DNA of 64,000 bases from Hyalella azteca (lineage: Eukaryota > Arthropoda > Malacostraca > Amphipoda > Hyalellidae). Below the pieces are notes generated by a model. The model saw only the letters and a list, made by a program, of their open reading frames with translations, was not told where the DNA came from and did no database searches. The first letter of the stretch is position 1. The number at the start of each line of letters is the position of its first letter. The stretch spans positions 1 through 64,000 of the forward strand of contig NW_025934726.1 of assembly GCF_000764305.2 (NCBI RefSeq). Direction: 5' to 3'. Made by a program: the position numbers and the translations under genes. Shown one piece after another: positions 23,337 to 34,414 of the stretch.

Positions 23337-24595
23337 AATACGGCATTTAATCAAAAATGAATTTCTGATGAATAAATTAATAGCGTTATAAGTGATAATT
23401 GTGACATGGCCCCATTCCAATGCTTCATGCTTGTACTAAGAAGTCTCAGTCACTTGTCAAACAATTTATTTTTGTCTGACAATCCTAATTTTTATGAACG
23501 CTGTGAGAACATTTTATCCATTAAGTTTCGAAATGTATTTATGTCCATACAATTATTTTATTACCCGAAAAATTTTTCATATTAAATTTTCTTAAAATCT
23601 TACTATCACTACTTCCTCTCCCACCAAAATGCCCCTTTTCTACATCACAAGTCCCTAGGTAACCTGACCACAGCGCCGGCTGCATTGCATCGCTCGTCGC
23701 TCGAACTGTTCTACCTCTAACGCAGCCCTCTAATTGCCTCGAGTCTCGTTTCTTCGCACGTCTCAGGCGTCGTCTCTTTACGTCCTGTTAACTCGCTTGC
23801 CACCAGCCTTTCAAACTTGACAGCCTGAGCTATGAGACGTGCAGTTGCCGCCGGCTGACAGGCTCAGCTACTCTATGCAAAAACTGACGCGCACTTCAAG
23901 TGGACGGCGGGCTTCACTGGCGTCAGACAAGGATATCTTCGTTGCAAGATTAACTGAAAATGTACGTTTTAAAGGTGAAGACACATCCAATCTTACTATT
24001 TTGCCGCACTATTTCTTAGGCTATTGTTATGAATGATTTTGGTTATTTTTTAACGGAAGGTATTTTACCTTCTGACCATGATAGTTTGAATTCGGTTTAT
24101 TATTTTTTCGTCTTTTCATACAAGTAATAAAGAGTCAAACTAGACGCCATTTATTGCATTAAATTATGTTATGAGCACCTGTGGCGACTGACGTATGGCA
24201 GCTGATCGATCCACGCTTTTATGAAGCTATCAGCTTGTAACGAACGGGGAGTTTCAGTCTTGTTTATCGGAATCATCCGTTTACGTCCGAGAAATTATTT
24301 GTTATTCACCGGTCAGGTTTTTGAAGCATTTGGCTTAGGACGCATTTCCTGCTTAAAGCCAGTACGCATCGCCGTTAGTGAATTACAGATTTTGGTCTCT
24401 GTTACATTTTTTTAGGAGTTTTTCCCTTTAGACTGATGTCAATATATCAATAGTCGGACGTACAGAAAAAAAGTTCAGTGCATGTTTTATTGTGGCATTT
24501 CACGCATTGCATTCGTTTGCCGTTACTCAGAACTATTCATCCATTGACACCGCCCGCCATGAATACAACTGCGTACTTTTTCTATGCTTCTACTA
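23337..24595. other. Intergenic, no gene seen
   Basis: A C-rich stretch at about 23610-23860 has balanced composition but only short frames. No gene or RNA recognised. Confidence 0.4.
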
Positions 24596-25136
24596 TTCGA
24601 ATGGTAGCAACTGATAATATTAGCACCGTTGTTAACGACATGCTCATGCAGTTCGTACTTTCAACGTTTTAATTCGTACTTTGAAACAAATCTCTGTTGG
24701 CGCCGCACATTGTCGGGCAAACTTCATCCTATTCTAATGGTAGCAACTGATAACTTTTGCACGGTTGCTAACGTCATGCTCATGCAGTTCGTACGGTCAA
24801 CGTTTTATTTCGTACTTCGAAACAAATCTCTGTTGGTGCCGCACATTGTCGGGCAAACTTCACCCTATTCTAATGGTAGCAACTGATAACTTTTGCACGG
24901 TTGCTAACGTCATGCTCATGCAGTTCGTACGTTCAACGTTATAATTCGTACTTTGAAACAAATCTCTGTTGGCGCCGCACATTGTCGGGCAAACTTCATC
25001 CTATTCTAATGGTAGCAATTGATAATTTTTGCTCGGTTGCTATACGACATGCTCATGCAGTTCGTACGTTCAACGTTATAATTCGTACTTTGAAACAAAT
25101 CTCTGTTGGCGCCGGACATTGTCGGGCAAACTTCAC
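24596..25136. repeat. Four-copy tandem array, period 136 bp
   Basis: The landmark ATGGTAGCAA begins at 24601, 24737, 24873 and 25009, exactly 136 bp apart each time. Units contain CATGCTCATGCAGTTCGTAC, GAAACAAATCTCTGTTGG and CACATTGTCGGGCAAACTTC. The first unit is the most diverged. Short frames shared between copies (for example the repeated WRRTLSGKLHP) are translations of the repeat and not genes. Confidence 0.95.
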
Positions 25137-27847
25137 GAGGTAATTCGAGTGTAAGACATGAAGTTCGACAAGGGAGATAAGCGCTTTAGGGCGAGGGTGG
25201 TGTGTTTATCTGAGCAGTAAGTAGACGTACGGCAGCACCTGGTTCATGTCCAGTATACAGAAGGAGTAAATGAGCCGAGTGTGTATACGCTCACCACTGA
25301 AGATGCGCTACACTAGATCAGTTATGCTAACATGGTGACCATATTTTAGTGGGTTGAACTTTCAAGTATTACCTTCAGACAATTCCTCTTTGGATGAATG
25401 TAATTAATTTAAATTTTGGATAAGGTTAGTATGGTAAATTTCGATTTTTTTTTTAAAACCGAAGAGCCAGATATAGGATAGGACATCCATTAAAAAAATC
25501 AAGAGTACTTTACCAATGTAAGCTATTACTATCGACAATTTATGAAGGAAATTAGAATCTATATTAACGTTAAGGAGAAACGATGCAAAGACTGGATTTC
25601 GGATTCATGTTTCAGAGTAAATCAAACGCTCCAAGCATTCATTCATTTACCGATATTAATTTAAAGAAATTTTCAAATAACCCAATATGTATGTTTGGCT
25701 GTCAGGTTCTTATCTATACTATTGTGTGGGAAGGTACATTGTAATTGCTAGCATTACAGTGCGAACAAATTAAAAGCAGGCATTACTATGCCTGAAGTAA
25801 TAACGCATATCTAGAAAATTGATTGAAGACATGCCATTTTTTTAATGTCATGATTCTGAGTGTGAAAGAATGCTAAAATTCTATTTCTAAATTATCCTGT
25901 CATTGAACCTTCTTACTCTGTTCTTAAAAAAAAAGACTTAAGAATTTCTTTACATTGTCCAAACATGCTATTCTAGTATAATGGAAATTATTTATGAGAT
26001 TATTCTGCAAATAAAAGTTATTAGGCTCGACATGTACCACACAATTTTCTGTATATACACATTATCATGAGATCATCACAATTAAATTAGGCGTTCTCAC
26101 GGACTAAGAATTAACACATCGAATAAGAGCGTCACACAATTACTTGTGAATTAGGGATATTGGAATTAGAAATTATGTAATCATGTTTACCAGGCATCAG
26201 TTGCCCGTATATAACATGGTTACTAGTAATGTTTGCGCCGATGCAATGTTTCGATGTTTCTCAAATTAAAAAATTTTTTCGGATAGCAAATTGACGTAGC
26301 ACCGGGCAATCAAAATGTATACAATGACATACGATTAATGATCAGTCACATTTTGCGGGGAGGTTACGCACTGCAAATTATTTTCAGTTGTTATCTCATA
26401 ATCGCACATATTTGGTCAGCATAATAATTAAGTCACTTTGAATAAAAGCACAATAAAAAGTCATATTGAATATCCGACACCTTAATTCAGCGACAGCGAC
26501 GATGGAAGTAGTATTACGTAATGATATTGATTGTTTATGAACATATCATATTGAATGTTCAAAATTATTGATTGTTTATGTTTCACTTATCGTTACTTCG
26601 TTTTGTTATGAATAATACCGAAAATAGGTTACTTGATCGCTCCTGTAAACTGGTTCTAACTTCATTCACTCTATAATGTTCAACGAGATTTTTTTTCGTA
26701 CGCAATTCCTCCCTAATTCCCATTGTCAGTTTAAGATTTAAAATGATTTAAGTTTTTCAGTAGATGCATCCTTAATTCAATTTCAATACGGCAAAATCTA
26801 TTGAAATAAATATATAAATTGAGCCTCGAAATCCGCTAGAGTTGGCTAAGACTAGGGTTTGCCTCACGTGTCTACACTCTACAATACCAACTGAAAGTGT
26901 GTATGCTCAAAAATTAATTAGTTTGCTCTGGATAGAGGCGGATGTTGCACTTCACGCCAAGTGGTATGCACTATTCTTTATCCAAAGATGTCCATCGTGT
27001 GATTAAAGCAGTTTTTTTCGCCAATGTAAAGCGCGATAAATAACATGATGAAAGTTCTGTACATTAATCATCAATTCCAATTTCCATGGTTAGATCAGGT
27101 AAAAGATTTTTTATAGTCTTATCAGGGTTGAATTCTAATCAGAGGAGGGAGGAAATGAAAATATGGAGCACGTTTATTGTAATCTACTTTGATGGAGACT
27201 ACGTTAAACGTATCGATTCAGTGTAATTTTTTTGCTTACCCAGAAGACACTGGAAGTTTGAAGAGAATTGCCTGGCTGACGTGTTTAAAAAAGAGAGTTT
27301 CGTATGTACACAAAGTGTCTCGTTACACGGGTTTCCCATGAACCCAAAGCCATAAAACCACTCCTCCTTTACTTCTCACAGAGCCTATGTTTAAACGCAA
27401 TAAATTCGCCTTCTCCTTCAAACTGTCACGTCTTCTAGTAGAGCTAATGGCACGTCTGTCTCGAGACTATCGTACGCGGGCTCTCTACCCTCGGAGTAGA
27501 GTTTTCGACCCGTTGCATCATTGCTGTCAAGTTCCAATCGCCATCAACGCGGCTTTTTTTTTAGATGTGACAGCTGTTCAGTTCTCACATTTCTCCTCAG
27601 GGTTCTGCGGTTTTACATGAAGTCATATCGAAATTTCTACACATGAACACAGTTTGGGTAGGAGATTTGAGCTTCGGTATGATTGGAAACCAAAAGTTAA
27701 TCACTTCCATTAAATTTCCACAAATAAAATACTGAATAAATCAGCGCCAATTAATCGTCACACTTGTCTTACTCAATTGATTATTCATCTCTGAGAACTT
27801 GGTTGACGGATTAGGTAGCATGCCGAGAACAGTTCAGCTAGCGTGGG
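25137..27847. other. Intergenic, no gene seen
   Basis: AT-rich single-copy sequence with no supported gene. A weak local duplication of TTGATTGTTTATG occurs at about 26527 and 26568. Confidence 0.4.
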
Positions 27848-27856
27848 TATAAAAGG
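27848..27856 (+). promoter_or_regulatory. Strong TATA box, no gene assigned
   Basis: TATAAAAGG preceded by GGG is a textbook arthropod TATA box and stands out from surrounding sequence. About 90 bp downstream a 21-codon frame beginning MSITIIFCST (ATG about 27935) resembles a short hydrophobic leader but soon stops. A strong donor-like GTGAGTGT lies near 28017. It could mark a small secreted-peptide gene, a non-coding transcript, or chance. Confidence 0.25.
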
Positions 27857-30800
27857 AAGAGCACACATCACAAAGAATTGTTCCTTTGCCAAACCTGACA
27901 TTGATCCAGAGGAATTATAATCATCCAAAATCAGAATGTCAATTATAACAATCTTCTGCTCGACTGCCTATAGTTACGCACTTACCCAGCTACATAAGTA
28001 GAATGAATCCGTTGCAGTGAGTGTATTCTTCAAATAAGTTATCGAGGGCATACAACTTGCACATTCCTTGTGTCGGAGAGTCAATGAGCTCAAGTGCAGA
28101 GCACGTATTTTGTAGCAATGCGTGCACTCTATCTCGATTTGTTCATGTGAGCGGATACAGGCCGTCTGACAGTCCATCAGTCTGTGTGAGTAACACGAAG
28201 CGCTCTTGTCATAGCCCTCCATTCGTCACTCTGAAAGTGTCACAGTTTATCACGCTCTACATGAGTTACCGTCATCCGGTTCATCGGGCAGCACGCTTCA
28301 TTTCCTCTCTTCAATACGATGGCTTCTACGACGTATTCTGTAATTTTTGTTTTCGGTTATGTATTGTTCAAGCATACCTTCAATACGTTTCTTGTCATTC
28401 TGATGTATTTGCAAAGTCAGGTCCGATATATTCTGTAAATGGGATCCAGGTCAGCAACTCGGAGTAGCAATCGGTGTAGGGGGCTTCACGACCATGTTGG
28501 CGATAGGAGCTTATCGCGCAAGAACATTATGTACGTATACAAACTGCGCATAAATCCTGCACAAAGTTACTCTGGGTCAGATAAACAACGGTCTGGTTTA
28601 GCAGCGTGCGTTACATGAACTGAAAATAGCATCCTTCGGAAATGTTATCGCTCACCGAAGTTAGTGACCGATAATGAGTGGAACGCTTAAATGTGACGGC
28701 GAACTGACGGTGTCCCAGGCAATAATTCCCGGTCAGGGCAATAAATCAATGACCTGCTACACAGTGAAGTATCTATGGCTTAATCTTTGCCAATTTACGT
28801 ATTTATTTATATTGTCTGACCTTAAGACTGTTATAAACTTGTACACTACCTGAACGTGGATACCTTGCAGATTGCAGTCACGCATTACCAACTCGTTATT
28901 AAAGTCTTCACTTCCAACGATTTGCATCAGATTGAAAGGAGTTTATCATTTCAACATACATAATAGACCTCAGGTTAACAATAAAAGCGAATCTGGTTTA
29001 AGCATAACGACTTTTGTTCGACTCAGATTTCGTGCGAAATTTCGTGGAGTTGGTCCATGTCTTCATCCTATCATTCCTCGACTGTCCAGGCTGAGTCCGG
29101 TCCGGCTAAACCACAGGTTTATTCTCTCTCTCTCGGTCTCCTGCCGACGACTAATGGCTAATGTTTGCTAATGGTTATTGTTAGCCGAAGCTAAAAGCCC
29201 ACGCGGAGATGGTATTCTTGCAGTAAATCTTCTCATTTATCTCTGACAAATGAACAGGTACAAGATAAAAAACAGTGCTCATTGGTGCGTCCTAGGATTT
29301 GTATCCTCGGCGAATATGGCGTCACTATCAGAGTCGCAAGCCTCACATGGCCGAGCTCTTGTACGTCTGAGCCGAGAAATTATTTGAACAAATGTTTCTG
29401 AGCGATAAAGGCATCCATCAGCCACCAGGTAGTTATCTTCTCAGGCTGATGAATGAATTATCACTCCTCGGCCGCTTGCTGTCGTCGTCAGGAATGATCA
29501 GTCAAATTATTCACCTGAGAATAACACAAAAGTAAATAAGCGTTAGAAGAGGTGAAATTAAGACGTTATTTAATTAAAAGAAATTAAGACGTTTTGGTAT
29601 GGCGAAAACCGAATCGAATAACTACAAATAATTATAATTTTAAATAAAAGTCTGCATCGCCATACATTCAAATTTGAAGTTTGTTGCTGTGTAAAGTTTT
29701 ACGTGAAGTAATTCAATCGATTACAATTTTTCATGTCGAGTGGGGTAGAGTTTCTTGTAGTTTTAATGTAGAGTGAAAAGAACTGGTTTCATTCACTCTT
29801 ATCCTTCAACATCGTTGTTAGGAATTTGGAAAAAATCTTGTAGCAGAATTGGCGCGAGCTATAAAGATTAACAGTTCCAGCAATTGCAATCTTCACTACA
29901 CCTATCAAATCTTATACATTTAGCTTCAAAGAACGCTTGGGTGTAGACGAACATACTTGACACGTCCGTTTATAGTCATGACGCCCTGATTATCATTGTT
30001 ATAGGGCCATAATCAGATTATTTTATGAGCGCTTTGGCCGTTTATGGCAGCAAGGCGAATTTATTGGACTGAAGACAATTGACAAGGCAATTTATTTGCC
30101 CCATAATTCCCGCATGCGACAACGACGCCACTCTCAGTCCCTGTGTAAAAACAGTACGATATAAACGAGCGTCGAGAGCGAAGTTTAATTATTGCTTGTT
30201 TTTATTACATCAAGTGTTAAAGTATTCGGTGCTTGAGTTTGGAGTAGCTCTTAGGCGCTCTGTGGTTATTGCCTATAATCAAATAATATAGAAACAGATC
30301 CGATGCGGGAATATTGTTCGAAATTTCCCTTTGAAAATCTGTACCCGTTGACGAGAGAGATCTACATCAGCATTATGCGTCTGCTCAAGTTGAAATCTAT
30401 CATCTAGGAAAACTTGCAAGCAGACAATATCCTGAATTAGCTCACAAACGAATGATCTAAATGGTTTTGAACAAATAAATCTGATACTCGGCACTCCAAA
30501 TTAACATCCAAGTATCAAAAATATCTCATGTTCCGTGAACTCTGGTTTTTGTTCTAAATAAAGTATCAATTCACTTCTTTTAAATTCTTTGACTGATCTC
30601 AAAACATACACTCGATCAGCATTTGTACACTCTGTATTGTCGTTCTATATGAGCTCTGCCGTTTTTGTCACTTACTTTGTCACTTTGCCGTTTGGTGCCT
30701 TGCATTGAGGGATCTGAAGTCTTACGCTGCTTTCTACAGACTTTTAGACATGCATTTTTATTTCTTTGCCCTACAAGTTGAGAAACGTGTCGTTTTGAGT

Positions 30801-31895
30801 TTGCTTTGTGATCCTTGTTGAAGTTGAAGAGCATGTGTTAGGTTGGTGGGTTCAAAAGACCGACGTTTGAAGCCCCAGGCGTCCCTCATAAATAGCTGAC
30901 TGAACTTCCTCCTTGGGTTTTTCTGCAGCTGTGACAGCTTTACGATGGCCCATCAATAGCTGCCTTTGTTTGCCATTTCTCAAGCAATGCCTTAAGAGGC
31001 CCGTTCAGCCGGCTCAGCCGCGTTAGTCGCTAATGTAATTTTATAACTATTACTAGGTCCAATAACTCCCCTCATAAATAAGATATAAGTCTGAAATTTG
31101 GAATGCTATCCTGGCTAATTATTTTTAATACGTAGACATAATAAAAACTTCTAATTCTTTTTTTGTCCAGCTTACTGTAAAAACTTTAACCAGACGTAGT
31201 CAAGATTATTCTCGTTTTTACCATTATTTTCATAGTGGATGGCAGCCCTTGAAGCAAATCAATCGCTTATCTAAACCGTTGATGATATCGATAGTCGATT
31301 AAAGCAACAGCGCTTTATTTTCAACCTTTGTAAGAATATTTTTATTTGAATTCTTTCGTGTCGGACCGCGTACGACTGATGTTTAGATCTTATTTATATC
31401 CATTGTGTGTTTATAATAATCGTTTCGAGTTGCTGGATTGGCCTCAGAGCAGATACTGTCAGAGTTCATCCAGTAATACGTATCCTTAAAAAAATTTACT
31501 CAATCAAGTAAACAATAAATTAAATTTCCGTAAAAAATAAGGTACGAGTATTTTAGGCTAGACTAATCGGTTTGCGTAAGCGGTGAAAAATTGACCGACA
31601 TGCCTGCTCTGTATGATACGATAGTTACAGTTGCTCCCAGAAAATGTCAATAATAAATTCAATTTCTTAAATTCTCGCATATGTGAGAGTTATTTGGTAA
31701 ATCTGTATTCAATGCAGTTCAATGAATTATTAAATGATTTTTTGACAGTTGTACAGTATATATAGTTGTCAACGCAGCTGGAAATGCTCGCTCGCTCTGC
31801 AGGCAAGTTGCTGAATCTTGCACTTTCCGCCCCGTAAAAATCTATCTAATTATCACGCTATTGTGGGTATCAATGCAGCCCAGAATGAGAAGAAA
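27857..31895. other. Intergenic, no gene seen
   Basis: Frames of up to 148 codons (28021-28467, GTG start) show no domain I recognise. The stretch at about 29990-30060 has TTTATGG, TTATTTTATGAG and related homeodomain-like AT words within balanced sequence. It is a possible but unproven enhancer. Confidence 0.35.
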
Positions 31896-32090
31896 AATAT
31901 AAGTAGTAGAAAATGAGTATATATAATTATACTCATTATACTTTTCATCATTATAAGTATATTAATATACTTTAATAATTATATCAATTATTATCAATCA
32001 ATCAATTATTATAATTGATTGATATTATATCAATTATCAATCAATTATACTTTTTCTCATTATAGGTAATGAGAAAAATGTAAGTAGTAG
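31896..32090. repeat. AT-rich inverted repeat between direct copies of ATAAGTAGTAG
   Basis: The flanks AAATATAAGTAGTAG (about 31894) and AAATGTAAGTAGTAG (about 32076) bracket a tract of TATCAATTAT/ATAATTGATA words that can fold on itself. It resembles a slippage-expanded palindrome or small fold-back insertion. Confidence 0.7.
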
Positions 32091-33165
32091 TACCGATAAT
32101 TAATCTTTAGATTGAATTATTCATGATTAATGCCGTGGTTAAGAGCGAGAAGTAGAATTTCGGTACTCAATACCATTATTTTTTGTCTCACAATTACCAC
32201 CAGTTGTTTAAAATATGTATAGCGCATGACTGTTATCAGTGCGGCGTCTGATGGAAGAATGTATGAACTACGCTGCTTATTTTTATTTAATTCGTTTCTG
32301 TAACAACAGTATTCAATGCAAGCGAACAGTGGGATTGTTACTTATGCTTCGTGGCATAACTGGCATTTACATTCAGAGATCTTGCCATGCGACCGCAATA
32401 CACATTATTATTTTAGCTTCTAAGCGGTTACGTCTTCATAACGTCAGACCTTCCCCAGTCCATTACTCGCAGACCTCAGCGTTCTGAAGAGTGAAGATCA
32501 GTAATGCAGCGAAAATCGTACTTATTATTATCTAGAAGATTTTGCTTCAGCCAAAAAATTTTACGAGAATGTTCGGTTTTAGAAATTATGAATCCCATCA
32601 TCGATTTTTGTCGAAGTTCTTCCTGCATATTACTCTTGTGCTGCGTTCCGCTCCACTGGCTGCGATGCGAGCTGCTGGAATGAATGCTCGACATAATTGA
32701 AAGCCGAATGTTAAACTTTTGATACCTGAATATTGTTTATAGCTAGCTGCTGAAAGATCACGAATTATAGACATTAAGAGTTCTACAATCTCTTTCTGGA
32801 TACAGCTCGGGATTTAACTTATGACGTGTACTGAAATACAGCTGTGATCGCAGCTGTGTTTACTGGTCTCAGTAAATATCGACCAGTAAAAAATAAACCA
32901 CATGTGTTCATAATGGGAATAAAAATAACCCCCAGACCTTATACTCAGATTTCTACATTAAATGATGGATCTACTTATAACTCCCGGTCATCAGGATATA
33001 AGCTAGATATTTTACCCGATATCTCTGTCACATCACACGTAACACACACTACCTCAACCATGTCAAAACCCAGTAATTAGAAGGCAAGGTGGCAGAGCAT
33101 GTTTGCCCTGCCCAGTTGTAACGAGTCAATGCAGACTGGCGCTAATGAAGCTCGGCATGCATGCT
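32091..33165. other. Intergenic, no gene seen
   Basis: Reading frames of about 80 codons without recognisable features. No RNA gene or repeat seen. Confidence 0.4.
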
Positions 33166-33185
33166 TTAGGTTAGGTTAGGTTAGG
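33166..33185 (+). repeat. (TTAGG)4 interstitial telomere-type repeat
   Basis: Four perfect TTAGG units, the telomere repeat of most arthropods. The tract is short and internal, so it is not a chromosome end. Just downstream (33221-33237) is a 7-bp hairpin, GGTCCAC-AGG-GTGGACC. Confidence 0.85.
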
Positions 33186-34394
33186 TTTCTGAGGCTTGTG
33201 TTCCCAGAGCCATACACTTGGTCCACAGGGTGGACCTCAAACTGTCACATGTGGTATCCTTGCTACGCCGGACAACCTTTTCTGGCATGTGGACATTTTG
33301 GTTTCCAGGCATTGAAAGAAACAACTTGGAGGTGTTAGCTGCGGTAAGTTGTCTTATTTAACAATAAAAAACGGGCAACTCGTTAAAAGATGTCTGCCAG
33401 GCTTGTTTTTTACACGAATCACGTAAGACTTTACCAGTTTGCAAGCACTCCCTCTCAAATGAAAAATTGAAATACTTTCCAATATATTTTCTCAACAATA
33501 ACAATTATTTGATAATCCATATAAAATTCTTGTATTGTTCTCAATTTCAATTACCAGTCATTCGCGTTCTCAGTTATTTAGTTACATATAATTTTTAGAT
33601 TTTAGCATGCTTCCGTTACGTCTCCATGTTTGTTGAAGTAATTGCTTCAACATTAATGTAATTTATTTGTAATGTATTGTAACGTTTGCTTGGTATAAGG
33701 AGTGAGGTTTATTTTCAATTACCGGAGTCGTTTTGGTCGCCGCGGACGATGTGTCACAGCAAGAGGCCTCATGCAGCAGCATTCCTCAACAGCTGCGGCT
33801 TCAGGGCATTCCTAATGAACATTTTCTTGTCTAAATTTTCCAGTCAGGACTCGCGCATTCTAACAAGAAAGTGTAAAAATTAATCAAGTGCGGAATGAGT
33901 TTTACATTTAATAATGGATACGTATCAGTGAAAATGTTCAGACACATTTTAGAATTAAGGCTCAGTTGCCCGAGAGAGGGACATTGAAAAATATTTAATC
34001 AACTTCTGAAAAGATGAAAAAATGTATTTAAAACGTCGCCAGATTTCTTAGATCCACATATTTGACATTTTTTTAATGAAATGTTCGCGACAATATACAT
34101 TTATATATATTTTTCAGCATGTACTCAAAACATAATAAATAACAAACATTATGATAAAGTTGCACATAAAGTAACAAACAGGTTTCTTACCCTGAGAAAC
34201 ATACGGAATAATTTTTTCAGGTTCGCAATATGATCAGCGGAACTTCATTAGGCAGAGAAGCAGCTACTCGCACCAATGACAAGCAGGGATGACTGAGGGT
34301 CTCAGAGGAGTCACTGACAGATGTATTTTGTACTCGGCATGCCTTCCATTTATTAACTTCTGGTCTGTAAATCGTGATAATTGCAGATTCCGGT
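33186..34394. other. Intergenic, no gene seen
   Basis: No gene supported. Apart from the small hairpin at 33221-33237 I see nothing in it. Confidence 0.4.
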
Positions 34395-34414
34395 TCGTTA
34401 GCGCAGTAGACAGC
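34395..34414 (+). pseudogene. tRNA-Met-like 5' fragment (relic or SINE head)
   Basis: TCGTTAGCGCAGTAGACAGC matches the D-arm and A-box region of eukaryotic elongator tRNA-Met, in which TCGTTAGCGCAGTAGG-AGC is typical, with about one mismatch. After this point the match ends: no CAT anticodon loop and no T-arm or B box follows at the expected distance. It is therefore not a functional tRNA. It could be the head of a tRNA-derived SINE, or chance. I compared from memory of the family consensus. Confidence 0.4.

Noticed and set aside
28021..28467. 148-codon plus-strand frame
   Set aside because: It begins with GTG rather than ATG. The peptide has no domain I recognise and its cysteine pattern is irregular.
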